A DNA stretch of 58,286 nucleotides from Bacteroidales bacterium. GTDB taxonomy: Bacteria > Bacteroidota > Bacteroidia > Bacteroidales > UBA932. Below the pieces are notes generated by a model that had not been told where the DNA came from, made no database searches, and saw only the letters and a program-made list of their open reading frames with translations. Where the stretch lies: contig JAFQAT010000028.1 of the NCBI GenBank assembly GCA_017399865.1, positions 1-58,286 of the forward strand, written 5' to 3'. Every line of letters begins with the position of its first letter. Within the stretch, counting starts at the first letter, position 1. Positions 17,615 through 27,273 of the stretch are shown here, one piece after another. The translations under genes and the position numbers were made by a program.

Positions 17615-20077
17615 ATGCAGGTATTGAAATTCGGAGGCACATCGGTTGCCAATGCACAGAACATGTCACACGTTGTGGACATCGTCACAAAGGCGGTGGA
17701 CCGCGACAGGACCATATTGGTGGCCTCGGCGATCAGCGGATGCACCGACACCCTCATCAGGATAGGAAACCTTGCCGCAGAACGTGACGAGACGTACAAG
17801 GAACTTATCAACGGGCTTCAGGAGAAGCACCATGAGATAATAGACACCATGCTCCCAAGGGAGAAGCAGACGGATTCGAAGAATGTCTGCGACTCGCTCT
17901 TCGACTCGCTCAGGAGCATCGCCCAGGGAGTGTTCCTTCTTGGCGAGCTCTCCCCTGCCAGTCTCGACGCCATCCAGGGATTCGGAGAACTCTGGTCAAC
18001 AAAGATACTTGCAACCAAGCTCGCATCCATCGGAATCGCGACCAAATGGATCGACTCACGCCAGATCATCCGCACCGTGAACAAGAACGGAAAAAACGTC
18101 GTGGATGTGCAGAAGACATATTACCGCATCAACGACCTGGTGGAGAACGATCCTGTGACCCAGCTTTTCGTCCTCCCGGGATTCATCGCTTCGGACAAGC
18201 AGGGACGCACCACGACCCTCGGACGCGGCGGGTCGGACTATACCGCCGCCCTGTATGCGGTCGGCTGCAAGGCCCGCATTCTCGAGATATGGACGGATGT
18301 TCCGGGCATGATGACCTCGAATCCGAAGGTCGTACCGACAGCCCGCACGATCAACAACATCTCGTATAAGGCCGCCCTGGAGCTCTCGCACTTCGGCGCG
18401 AAGGTCATCTACCCACCGACAATCCAGCCGGTGGTTGCAGAAGGCATTCCGATCTACATCAAGAACACATTCGACCCTACAGCTGAAGGTACCCTCATCG
18501 AGAAGAACCCTCCACGCAGCAAGGACAAGCTCATAGGCATCTCGAACTCCGACAACATCGCCCTCCTCTCGCTGGAAGGCAGCGGCATGGTCGGCATACC
18601 GGGATTCTCAAGCCGTCTGTTCGAGACATTGAGCCAGAACGACATCAACATCATTCTCATCACACAGGCCTCTTCGGTGCATACGATGTGCATCGCCGTT
18701 TCTGAAAAGGACGCTGAGAAGGCGCGCGAAGCGGCCGACAGATGCTTCGCATACGAGATTTCCCTCGGCAAGCTCAACCCTCTGAAGGTCGAGAAAGGCT
18801 TCTCTATCGTATGTCTCGTAGGCGACGACGTGCTCAACCAGACCGGAGCCACCGGACGCATGCTTGCGGCCCTGGGACGCAACAGCATCCCGGTACGCGC
18901 CACCGCACAGGGCTCTTCTGAAAGAAACATTTCGGCAATCATATCCTCATCAGACGCCGAAGCAGCCATCAGGACCATCCACAACGAGTTCTTCGACAAA
19001 AGGAGCGGCAAGGACATAAACCTCTTCATCGCAGGTTACGGAGTCGTAGGAAAGGCACTTGTAGAGATCATCGCGAAGAACCGCGAGAAGATCGCATCAC
19101 GCACAGGACGCCGTCTCCATGTATGCGGCCTTTCAAACAGCCGCAAGTTCATACTGGACAAGAACGGACTCTCTCTCGAGGACATCAAGACACAGCTGGA
19201 GAACGGCATGAGCGCCGCTGACGAAGCATACTTCACCCAGCTGGCGACCCTGTCTCTCGAGAATTCGGTATTCGTGGACTGCACGGCATCAGCCGACATC
19301 GCCTTCAAGTACATGCACCTGTTCAAGAAGGGATATTCAGTGGTGGCATGTAACAAGATCACCTTCTCGTCTCCATACCAGCAGTACGCAGCCCTCAAGG
19401 AGGCAGCGATCGAGATCGGTGCGACCCTCCGCTACGAAACGACGGTAGGAGCAGCCCTCCCTATCCTTGAGTCAATCTCGAGAAGCGTGCACAGCGGCGA
19501 TGAGATCATCCGCATCGAGGCCGTGCTTTCTGGCACATTGAACTATATCTTCAGCAACTACGCCGGAGGCGAAGGCGGCACATTCGCAGAAGTAGTGAAA
19601 AGGGCTCAGGATGCAGGCTATACCGAGCCAGACCCACGTCTGGACCTCAGCGGAAGGGACGTTTTGAGGAAGCTTCTCATACTCTCCCGCGAGGCAGGAG
19701 TAGGAATCGACGAAAAGGATGTTGAAATCTCTCCTATCCTTCCGGAAGACTTTTTCGAAGGGGATGTGGCTTCATTCTACAGGAAGCTGGAGGAGAACGA
19801 GGCAATGTTTGCAGCGCGCTACAATGAGGCGGCATCAAAGGGACTGCGCCAGAGGTTCGTGGCAGCGCTCGTGAAGGACGAGACAGCGGCTCTGGGATAC
19901 AAGGCCAGGATCGGCCTTGAGAGCGTAGAGCCGTCACACCCGCTCTACGGCCTCTGCGGCACCGACAATGCAGCCCTCATCCAGACCGACTTCTATCCGT
20001 CTCCGCTGGTCATCCAGGGAGCGGGAGCCGGATCATACCAGACTGCTTCTGGAGTGTTGAATGACATCATCATGTAA
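17615..20077 (+). CDS. thrA: Bifunctional aspartokinase / homoserine dehydrogenase
   Basis: 820-aa enzyme for the first and third steps from aspartate to homoserine. The N-terminal aspartokinase (about residues 1-290) starts MQVLKFGGTSVANAQN and has GRGGSDYTAALYA and IWTDVPGMMTSNPKVV. ACT regulatory repeats follow (about 300-460; SGMVGIPGFSSRLFETL). The homoserine dehydrogenase begins near 468 (LFIAGYGVVGKALVEI) and includes GTLNYIFSNY and EPDPRLDLSGRDVLRKLLIL. The ACT pair suggests threonine feedback. It lies 69 bases after metX; a 5-bp GC-rich inverted repeat lies in the gap. Confidence 0.96.
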   Translation: MQVLKFGGTSVANAQNMSHVVDIVTKAVDRDRTILVASAISGCTDTLIRIGNLAAERDETYKELINGLQEKHHEIIDTMLPREKQTDSKNVCDSLFDSLRSIAQGVFLLGELSPASLDAIQGFGELWSTKILATKLASIGIATKWIDSRQIIRTVNKNGKNVVDVQKTYYRINDLVENDPVTQLFVLPGFIASDKQGRTTTLGRGGSDYTAALYAVGCKARILEIWTDVPGMMTSNPKVVPTARTINNISYKAALELSHFGAKVIYPPTIQPVVAEGIPIYIKNTFDPTAEGTLIEKNPPRSKDKLIGISNSDNIALLSLEGSGMVGIPGFSSRLFETLSQNDINIILITQASSVHTMCIAVSEKDAEKAREAADRCFAYEISLGKLNPLKVEKGFSIVCLVGDDVLNQTGATGRMLAALGRNSIPVRATAQGSSERNISAIISSSDAEAAIRTIHNEFFDKRSGKDINLFIAGYGVVGKALVEIIAKNREKIASRTGRRLHVCGLSNSRKFILDKNGLSLEDIKTQLENGMSAADEAYFTQLATLSLENSVFVDCTASADIAFKYMHLFKKGYSVVACNKITFSSPYQQYAALKEAAIEIGATLRYETTVGAALPILESISRSVHSGDEIIRIEAVLSGTLNYIFSNYAGGEGGTFAEVVKRAQDAGYTEPDPRLDLSGRDVLRKLLILSREAGVGIDEKDVEISPILPEDFFEGDVASFYRKLEENEAMFAARYNEAASKGLRQRFVAALVKDETAALGYKARIGLESVEPSHPLYGLCGTDNAALIQTDFYPSPLVIQGAGAGSYQTASGVLNDIIM

Positions 20078-20103
20078 ACCGAAGGAACTTTACAGACCGA
20101 ATC

Positions 20104-21378
20104 ATGGAAAAGAAAGAATATAAGTTCGAGACCCTGCAGGTCAGGGCAGGACAGGAAATCGACCCAGTATCAAAAGGAACGGCAGTGCCTATCTACCAGA
20201 GCACAGCCTACACATTCGACAGCATGGAATATGGCGCCGAGCTCTTCGAGCTTAAGCGCCCGGGCAACATCTACACCCGCATCACCAACACGACCAACGA
20301 GGTCTTCGAAAAGCGCATGGCGGCCCTCGAAGGAGGTGTAGCCGCCGTTTCGACGGCATCAGGCCAGTCGGCAGTCTTCCTTTCCATCACCAACATCTGC
20401 GGCCCGGGAGACAACATCGTGGCCCAGCCTTTCCTCTACGGAGGCACATTCACGATGTTCGCCATCACCCTGCGTGACATGGGCATAGAGGTCCGCTTCG
20501 CCAAGAGCGACCATGTGTCTGACCTCGAAGCACTCGTGGACGGACGCACCAAGGCCCTCTTCCTCGAGAACATCGGCAACCCGGCCTTCAACATTCCGGA
20601 CTATGAGCCTATCGTGGAGATGGCGCGCCGCAAGGGCATATGCGTAATGGTGGACAACACCTTCGGCATGGGAGGATACCTCTTCCGCCCGTTCGAGTGG
20701 GGATGCAATGTATCTGTACATTCCGCTACCAAATGGATCTGCGGACATGGAACCGCGCTCGGAGGAGTGGTTGTCGACGGAGGAAACTTCGACTGGACAC
20801 CGGAGAAGTATCCGCTTCTGGCAGCTCCTTCGGAAAGCTACCATGGCCTTATATATAAAGAGGTATTCGGAGATGCGGCATTTGCCGGAAGAGTACGTGT
20901 GGACGGACTCCGCAACATCGGACCTGCGGCTTCTCCGTTCAACTCGTTCCTGATGCTCCAGGGCCTTGAGACCCTGTCGCTCAGGGCGGAACGCTGCTGC
21001 GAAAACACTCTTGCTGTAGCTGAGTTCCTCGAGAAGCATCCGGCTGTGGAAAGCGTGAACTACCCGGGACTCAAGAGCAACCCATATCACGAACTGGGGT
21101 GCAAGTATCTCAAGCATGGATTCGGCGGAGTCCTTACCTTCCGTGTGAAGGGAGGATTCGAGGCTGCGGCAGCGCTCGTCACCCGTCTTGAGCTGATCCT
21201 GCATGTGGGAAGCGTGGGAGACTCAAAGTCGCTTATCGTCCACCCTGCATCCACAACCCACTCGCAGCTCAGCCCTGAAGAGCAGGTTGCAGCAGGAGTC
21301 TACCCTAACATGCTCCGCCTCAGCGTCGGCATAGAAAACATCGACGACCTCATCGCCGACCTCAACGCCGCCTTGTAG
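20104..21378 (+). CDS. metY: O-acetylhomoserine aminocarboxypropyltransferase (sulfhydrylase)
   Basis: PLP enzyme that makes homocysteine from O-acetylhomoserine and sulfide. 424 aa, Cys/Met metabolism family: PLP-binding Lys210 in VHSATKWICGHG, Asp184 in MVDNTFG, and SGQSA near 86-90 for the phosphate. The long insertion after the PLP lysine (DGGNFDWT...YKEVFGDAAF) separates MetY from cystathionine gamma-synthases. It is directly downstream of thrA (26 bases), so the operon delivers homoserine, acetylates it and sulfhydrylates it. Confidence 0.93.
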   Translation: MEKKEYKFETLQVRAGQEIDPVSKGTAVPIYQSTAYTFDSMEYGAELFELKRPGNIYTRITNTTNEVFEKRMAALEGGVAAVSTASGQSAVFLSITNICGPGDNIVAQPFLYGGTFTMFAITLRDMGIEVRFAKSDHVSDLEALVDGRTKALFLENIGNPAFNIPDYEPIVEMARRKGICVMVDNTFGMGGYLFRPFEWGCNVSVHSATKWICGHGTALGGVVVDGGNFDWTPEKYPLLAAPSESYHGLIYKEVFGDAAFAGRVRVDGLRNIGPAASPFNSFLMLQGLETLSLRAERCCENTLAVAEFLEKHPAVESVNYPGLKSNPYHELGCKYLKHGFGGVLTFRVKGGFEAAAALVTRLELILHVGSVGDSKSLIVHPASTTHSQLSPEEQVAAGVYPNMLRLSVGIENIDDLIADLNAAL

Positions 21379-21409
21379 GCCGGAAAGATTTAAAGATGTA
21401 ACACCCAAC

Positions 21410-21562
21410 GGATTAATTGCGGGCTTTACACAAAAGTACTGTTGCTGTAAGCTGGTTTATTTTGAAGAATATTCAGATATAAATCAGGCTATTGAGGAGA
21501 AAGACTGGAGCGAAGCGATGGCAAGTCCTCCTCCCGAGGAGGAGGATTTAGGTGGAGGGTGA
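21410..21562 (+). pseudogene. GIY-YIG nuclease C-terminal remnant
   Basis: In one frame the bases after metY read GFTQKYCCCKLVYFEEYSD, then INQAIEEKDWSEAM, then a proline/glutamate tail and a stop. This matches the end of short GIY-YIG family proteins (typically GFTxKYN..KLVYYE, then AIxREKxxKxW). The catalytic N-terminal half is missing and no start codon is present. The reading frame runs into the first 147-bp repeat unit. It is a fragment, not a working gene. Confidence 0.55.
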
Positions 21563-21794
21563 CGTAAACATATTTTCATATTTATGTTCGCCCTCAGACA
21601 TAGAGACAAGTTAGGCAACGACAATTAAAGGTATAACGACAGAAAAAAAGACTGGAGCGAAGCGATGGCAAGTCCTCCTCCCGAGGAGGAGGATTTAGGT
21701 GGAGGGTGACGTAAACATATTTTCATATTTATGTTCACCCTCAGACATAGAGACAAGTTAGGCAACGACAATTAAAGGTATAACGACAGAAAAT
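21501..21794. repeat. 147-bp tandem direct duplication in front of asd
   Basis: Two adjacent 147-base units (21501-21647 and 21648-21794) are almost identical; the clear difference is TTCGCCCTC versus TTCACCCTC. Each unit contains a short hairpin (TCCTCCTC/GAGGAGGA) and a longer foldback (GAGGGTG ... CACCCTC around an AT-rich stem). The second unit ends one base before the asd ATG, so the asd leader itself is duplicated. The TCCTCC...GATTTAGGTGGAGGG segment looks like a dispersed intergenic repeat. Confidence 0.9.
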
Positions 21795-22799
21795 ATGAAA
21801 GTAGCAGTAGTGGGTGCCACAGGACTGGTTGGCACAAGAATGCTGGAAGTTCTGGCAGAAAGGAACTTCCCTGTAACGGAGCTCCTTCCGGTAGCTTCGG
21901 CAAAGTCAGTAGGAAGAAAGATCACATTCCAGGGCAAGGAATGGGCAGTCATAAGCGCAGAAGATGCGATAGCGGCACGTCCGGACCTCGCGCTGTTCTC
22001 GGCAGGCGGAAGCACATCTGCCGAACTCGCGCCGAAGTTCGCTGAGGTTGGATGCCGCGTAGTCGACAACTCGTCGCAGTGGCGCATGGACCCGACCAAG
22101 AAGCTGGTCATTCCTGAGATCAACGGAGATGTGATCGAAGAGTCAGACTACATCATCGCAAACCCTAACTGTTCTACCATCCAGATGCTCCTCCCTCTCT
22201 GGCCCCTCCATAAGGCTTACAGGATCAAGAGAGTGGTAGTATCTACATATCAGTCAGTTACAGGAACAGGCTACAAGGCCATGGACCAGATGACCGAAGA
22301 GCGCAAGGGCAGAAAGTGGGGTGAATATCCTGCAGTCTATCCGCATCCTATCGACCAGAACATCCTTCCTCACATCGACTCGTTCCTCGAGACAGGCTAC
22401 ACCAAGGAAGAGATGAAGATGGTCAACGAGACACATAAGATATTCGCAGATGACACCATCGGCGTATCCCCTACCACTGTCCGCGTACCTGTACAGGGAG
22501 GTCATTCGGAGTCCATCAACCTCGAGTTCGAAAAGGACTTCACTCTTGAAGATGTGCGCAGAATCATGGAGGAGACTCCGGGAGTAACCCTTCAGGACGA
22601 CCCTGCAAACAACGTCTATCCTATGCCTCTCTACGCATGGGGCAAGAATGACGTCTTTGTAGGACGTTTCCGCAAGGACCCTTCAGTAAAGTCAGGCCTC
22701 AACTTCTGGTGCGTTGCAGACAACCTCCGCAAAGGCGCTGCAACCAACGCCGTCCAGATCGCCGAAAAACTTATCGAGAAAGGCTTCCTGCATAGGTAA
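21795..22799 (+). CDS. asd: Aspartate-semialdehyde dehydrogenase
   Basis: NADPH-dependent reduction of aspartyl phosphate to the semialdehyde, between the two steps catalysed by ThrA; also feeds lysine and diaminopimelate. 334 aa: Rossmann motif VVGATGLVGTRML (5-17), catalytic Cys126 in NPNCSTIQM, and VSTYQSVTGTG. The ATG directly follows the 147-bp tandem repeat. It completes the aspartate-to-homoserine path with thrA in this cluster. Confidence 0.96.
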   Translation: MKVAVVGATGLVGTRMLEVLAERNFPVTELLPVASAKSVGRKITFQGKEWAVISAEDAIAARPDLALFSAGGSTSAELAPKFAEVGCRVVDNSSQWRMDPTKKLVIPEINGDVIEESDYIIANPNCSTIQMLLPLWPLHKAYRIKRVVVSTYQSVTGTGYKAMDQMTEERKGRKWGEYPAVYPHPIDQNILPHIDSFLETGYTKEEMKMVNETHKIFADDTIGVSPTTVRVPVQGGHSESINLEFEKDFTLEDVRRIMEETPGVTLQDDPANNVYPMPLYAWGKNDVFVGRFRKDPSVKSGLNFWCVADNLRKGAATNAVQIAEKLIEKGFLHR

Positions 22800-22880
22800 T
22801 TTTCATCAGTTTTAATAGGTTTTCTGATTAATAATTGCCAACTTTGCCATTCATAGAAACAATCTTTAATTACACATATC

Positions 22881-24380
22881 ATGAAAAAATTACTTGGCAT
22901 CCTGACTCTATGCCTATTTGCATTTTCTTTCACTGCTTGCGATAAGCTTAAGAAAATGGAAGACGAGTCTACTGAAAGTGTATGCGACAAATGCGGAGAA
23001 GACCCATGCGTATGCGAGGATGAAACCTGCCCGGACTGTGGCAAGAACCCTTGCGAATGCACCACACCAAATCCTGAATTCACACCTCTCCAGCCAAGCG
23101 AACAGAAAGAGAAGCTGGCTTCAGTAGGACAGAAGATGATGGATAAGATGCCTGCAAACGAGTGGGAGAAGTATGCTCAGCTCGTGGAAGATATAAGCAA
23201 TTCCGTATATGCTTCCGATGATTATAATTGGGGCACACTGGAAGAATGGTTCGAAGGCGAAGGTGAAGACATCTACAATGAAGAAGAAAAGCTGACTGTC
23301 AATGGCAACAAGTATACTTCATCATGGATTTCAGATATCGTGATCCTCATGTCCAACCATACAGGTCTTTTCACATGTACCGAAAACGGCGTGACGATCT
23401 CAGATTATAATGGCGGAACAAAGGCTGTATTCACTCTCAACGGTAAAAAATACGAAGCTGAGATCAAGAGTTCCGGAAAGGTGACTGAAGCCATATACGT
23501 ATATGAAGAGACTGACTCATGGGAGGATACCGGTTATTATGATCCGGAAACCGATGACTATATCTATGTAGGTGAGGAAATTGAAAGAGTCGATTACGAT
23601 AAGGTTACCGTTAAAGTAGGAGTACCTGAGCAGATCGACATCAATCTTACAGAAGACGGAAAGTCTCTTGCCAGCGTAACGATGAAGTTCACTTCTTCGT
23701 TCTCGAAAGATGGAATAAACCCTACAACTGACAGCTTCTCTGTCAAGACTACAGCTTCGATCAACGGTTTTGAAGCTGTTTCAGAAAAGATAGCATACGA
23801 CGGTGCAACAGGAAAGGCTTCTGCAAAAGTTTCTATAAAGAAGAATGGGGAAGTTCTTTTCACTACTTCTGCATCAGCAGATGCAAAAATAGCCTTGACA
23901 ACCGAAAGTTGGGAAGACAGCTACAGCAGCTATTCTTACTCTTCTGTAGAATTGCAAAAGGCTCAGAACATCAATGTAAGCCTTGACATTCTTGGTGAGA
24001 TCCAGGCAAAGGGATCATGCACCAACGCAATGGAAGCAGTAGAATCACTTGAATTGATGTGGAATGCTCTTTATGATGGCAACACAGCCGATGAAAACGA
24101 AGCAAAGAGGCATCTTGACAATTTCAATGCAAAGATAAACATCAACGTATACTACGACGGAAAGGACACAAAGCAGGCAGCAGTAGCATTTGAACTTTCA
24201 AAATATGAATATGACTACGACAACTGGGTGGATTATGACCTTATTCCTGTCATAGTATTCAGCGATGGTTCAAGGTACAAGGTCGAGGAGTTCTTTACAG
24301 AGAATGCGTTCGGAGAACTGGCTGACAATTTCTATGAGTTCTGCGAATCTTTCGCCGAAGTATTCGGTTTTGAAATCTAG
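22881..24380 (+). CDS. Hypothetical lipoprotein with Cys-rich N-terminal segment
   Basis: 499 aa. The signal ends at the lipobox FTAC (Cys 20). Residues 35-60 hold two back-to-back Cys units, CDKCGEDPCVC and CPDCGKNPCEC, resembling small zinc-knuckle or rubredoxin-like turns. The rest is rich in beta-strand, Tyr, Asp and Glu, with alternating patterns typical of a secreted beta-sandwich or barrel-like protein. I do not recognise the family. It is followed two bases later by a TonB-dependent receptor, so a surface role with that transporter is plausible. Confidence 0.7.
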   Translation: MKKLLGILTLCLFAFSFTACDKLKKMEDESTESVCDKCGEDPCVCEDETCPDCGKNPCECTTPNPEFTPLQPSEQKEKLASVGQKMMDKMPANEWEKYAQLVEDISNSVYASDDYNWGTLEEWFEGEGEDIYNEEEKLTVNGNKYTSSWISDIVILMSNHTGLFTCTENGVTISDYNGGTKAVFTLNGKKYEAEIKSSGKVTEAIYVYEETDSWEDTGYYDPETDDYIYVGEEIERVDYDKVTVKVGVPEQIDINLTEDGKSLASVTMKFTSSFSKDGINPTTDSFSVKTTASINGFEAVSEKIAYDGATGKASAKVSIKKNGEVLFTTSASADAKIALTTESWEDSYSSYSYSSVELQKAQNINVSLDILGEIQAKGSCTNAMEAVESLELMWNALYDGNTADENEAKRHLDNFNAKININVYYDGKDTKQAAVAFELSKYEYDYDNWVDYDLIPVIVFSDGSRYKVEEFFTENAFGELADNFYEFCESFAEVFGFEI

Positions 24381-24382
24381 GA

Positions 24383-26404
24383 TTGCGTAAGCACATTCAT
24401 AAGATATACATACTGTTTGCGTCACTTGTCTTCATAGCCATGGCCGGCTATGAGGCAGAGGCGCAAACAGATTCTTTATACTATGACCTGGACAGCACGA
24501 CATTGTCAATACAGAGACATTCATCTTCCATAAAAAGAATAAGTCCTCATGTCACGGACATAGATATCAGAATGATACAGAACATGCCTCAGATCATGGG
24601 CAATACTGACCCTGTGAGTTTCATAAAGAATCTTCCGGGAGTGCAGACCGGTTCCGAATATGATTCAGGCATACATATCCAAGGATGTGACAATGCCCAT
24701 AACGACATTTCACTGGCTGGCGTACCTGTTTATGGAGCAAACCATCTGTTCGGACTATTCTCCGTCTTCAATCCTTCACATTACAGTCATATGAGCTTTT
24801 CCCGTTCATCAGAAAGCAACAGACTGGGAGGAACTCTACGGATGGAACTTGCCGACTCATTGCTGAATGGAACTACCGGCGACATCAGTGTCGGTATCAT
24901 GTCTTCTCAAGGCAGTCTGGGGCTGAGAACCGGAAACAACTCACATCTGAGAGTTTCAGCCAGGCAATCCTACATGAACCTTCTATACAAAAGATGGCTG
25001 AAGATTGAAGGTAGTCCTATAAGATACGGATTCGGGGACTACAACATAAGCTGGATGTACACTCCTTCCGACAGAAACCGCATATGGATAGAAGGATATA
25101 TCGGCAGGGACAATGTAAAAGTGGAAGAACAGAAGTTCAATGTCGGATTACAACTGGTATGGGGCAATTATTCCGGAGCGCTGCATTGGTTGCACAAAGG
25201 TACGGAAGTGACCCACCGCCATACCATATTCCTTTCCGGATTCCGGTCACATGGAATCATGTCACAGAACGAATCCGAATTACGCCTCAACTCTCACATA
25301 AACACTGCCGGATATAAAGGTAATGCCGAATGGAAGGATTTTTCCATTCACTCAGAAGTGAACCTGCATGACATTTCACCCCAGGATCCGCAATCAGAAG
25401 GTCTGTACGGAGGCGGAGCACAGGAGCCCGAAAGACAGAATGCCCTTGAAAGTTCACTGATGTTCAGATACAGCAGGAATTTTACAGACAGATGGGGCAT
25501 GGACGCCGGAATCAGAGGTATCTTCTACCTTAGTCCGGAAACTCAATATCACCTTTCCTTTTCTCCAGACATATCGTTTACATACAATGCCTACCACCTG
25601 GGCAAGTTGACTGCGTCATATGGTATCCGTCATCAGTATCTGTTTCAGGCAGGACTTACAAATATCGGACTCCCCATAGAATTCTGGTTTGCAGCTGGCA
25701 GACATAGCCTTCCACAGCATTCTCATCAGGCAGACCTTTCGTATGATATCAACCTGTTCCAAGACAGGCTGGCCATATCGGTAAACACTTACTACAAAAG
25801 GTTATACAACCAAGTGGAATACAAGGGAGATATGTTTGACTTCTTCAACTCAGCATATGATCTTGACAGATATCTGCTAAAAGGAAACGGATGGAACTAT
25901 GGTCTCAACTTCATGATCCACAAACAGACCGGAAAACTCACAGGATGGATAAGTTATTCTATAGGACGGGCTCTGCGTCAATTTGACAATAAGGACTACA
26001 ATGGCATCTATCCGGCAAATCATGAGCGCATACATGAGATGAACACCGTCTGCTCATACAAGACAGGAAGATGGAATTTATCAGGAACATTCATCTTCGC
26101 AAGTGGTGCACCATTTACCGCACCTGATTATTACTACATATCCGCCGGTCAGATAATGTCAAAACCCGGAAAGCATAACGCCTGCCGCATGCGTCCGTAC
26201 ATAAGAATGGATGTTTCCGCAACATGTTTCATAACAAAAAACGAAAGGCAGGAAAACGGCATCAATGTTTCATTGTACAATGTTACAGGAAGAGAGAACG
26301 ATGTGATGTATCGTCTTAACATGAAGGATGGAAAATACTCATATGGAAGAATGGTGTTCTTCCTGCGGTGGGTTCCGTCTATAAGTTATTTCCATAAATT
26401 CTGA
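24383..26404 (+). CDS. TonB-dependent receptor (short, without carboxypeptidase-like domain)
   Basis: 673-aa outer-membrane receptor. The signal peptide ends near AEAQ. The plug starts around residue 60 with IRMIQNMPQIMGNTDPVSFIKNLPGVQTGSE and IHIQGCDNAHNDISLAGVPVYG; the rest is barrel, ending in an aromatic residue (SYFHKF). It starts with TTG two bases after the previous stop and is followed two bases later by a DUF4249 lipoprotein, a pairing seen repeatedly in Bacteroidota. The substrate is unknown. Confidence 0.85.
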   Translation: MRKHIHKIYILFASLVFIAMAGYEAEAQTDSLYYDLDSTTLSIQRHSSSIKRISPHVTDIDIRMIQNMPQIMGNTDPVSFIKNLPGVQTGSEYDSGIHIQGCDNAHNDISLAGVPVYGANHLFGLFSVFNPSHYSHMSFSRSSESNRLGGTLRMELADSLLNGTTGDISVGIMSSQGSLGLRTGNNSHLRVSARQSYMNLLYKRWLKIEGSPIRYGFGDYNISWMYTPSDRNRIWIEGYIGRDNVKVEEQKFNVGLQLVWGNYSGALHWLHKGTEVTHRHTIFLSGFRSHGIMSQNESELRLNSHINTAGYKGNAEWKDFSIHSEVNLHDISPQDPQSEGLYGGGAQEPERQNALESSLMFRYSRNFTDRWGMDAGIRGIFYLSPETQYHLSFSPDISFTYNAYHLGKLTASYGIRHQYLFQAGLTNIGLPIEFWFAAGRHSLPQHSHQADLSYDINLFQDRLAISVNTYYKRLYNQVEYKGDMFDFFNSAYDLDRYLLKGNGWNYGLNFMIHKQTGKLTGWISYSIGRALRQFDNKDYNGIYPANHERIHEMNTVCSYKTGRWNLSGTFIFASGAPFTAPDYYYISAGQIMSKPGKHNACRMRPYIRMDVSATCFITKNERQENGINVSLYNVTGRENDVMYRLNMKDGKYSYGRMVFFLRWVPSISYFHKF

Positions 26405-26406
26405 CA

Positions 26407-27273
26407 ATGAATAGACTGATTTACATAATAGTCTTCATACTCATGGCAGCCAGCTGTGAGCATCAAGTGCATCTACCCGAATCACAGCCCCAACTAGTGG
26501 TAGAGGGTTGGATAGAAGAGGGCAAGGCCCCCGTTGTCATGGTGACTACCAGCGTTCCAATAACAGAAACCGTTAAAGACCTTTCGGAACTTGAAAAGCA
26601 TGTCGTAAACTGGGCAAAGGTAACAGTGTCAGACGGAGAGAATGAAATGATCCTCACCGGACAGAAGAATAATGATTATTTTCCGCCATACATCTATACC
26701 ACAACCTTTATGAAAGGAAAGGCAGGGCATACCTACAAACTGAAGGTAGAGTACAGCGGACGTACCGTCACTGCCTCGACGACTATCCCTCCCCACAAGA
26801 ATCTTGAATACATCAAGGTAAAGAAAGCTCGGGACAATGATACGTACTATCTGGTCGGAGGGCTTAAAGACAATCCTCAGACAAAGGATTATTACAAGGT
26901 CTTCACAAAAGTAAGGAATAAGGACAATGCATATGTCTCTTCCTTCCTGGGATTGACAGATGATGTCATACTCGATGAAGGCATAAATGAAATCCCGATC
27001 AACAACGGTTCCGGAAAGATCGGTGAAAAGATATCATCTCATTTTACAGCAGAGGACTTCGTCATGGTCCGCTTCTGCACACTGGATAAAAATGCCTGGA
27101 TGTTCTGGAGTGATTTTGAAGAGGTCCAGTCACTTACCAGCAGTCCTATCTTTTCAGTTACTATAGACATACGCACCAATATCAAAGGAGGACTGGGATA
27201 TTGGGCAGGTTACGGACCTTCTTATTATAAGGTTTCCATCCCGGACTCATTGAGTCTGGGACGGATATATTAG
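26407..27273 (+). CDS. DUF4249 domain lipoprotein
   Basis: 288 aa with a lipobox (MAASC, Cys 17). It has an N-terminal beta-domain beginning LVVEGWIEEGKAPVVMVTTSVPIT and a TYKLKVEYSGRTVTASTTIP stretch, both typical of DUF4249, a family that sits beside TonB-dependent receptors and is thought to act as their surface lipoprotein partner. Its last three bases overlap the stop of the convergent DUF456 gene. Confidence 0.85.
   Translation: MNRLIYIIVFILMAASCEHQVHLPESQPQLVVEGWIEEGKAPVVMVTTSVPITETVKDLSELEKHVVNWAKVTVSDGENEMILTGQKNNDYFPPYIYTTTFMKGKAGHTYKLKVEYSGRTVTASTTIPPHKNLEYIKVKKARDNDTYYLVGGLKDNPQTKDYYKVFTKVRNKDNAYVSSFLGLTDDVILDEGINEIPINNGSGKIGEKISSHFTAEDFVMVRFCTLDKNAWMFWSDFEEVQSLTSSPIFSVTIDIRTNIKGGLGYWAGYGPSYYKVSIPDSLSLGRIY

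Noticed and set aside
21501-21794. CRISPR array or minisatellite
   Set aside because: Only two directly abutting 147-bp units with no spacers.
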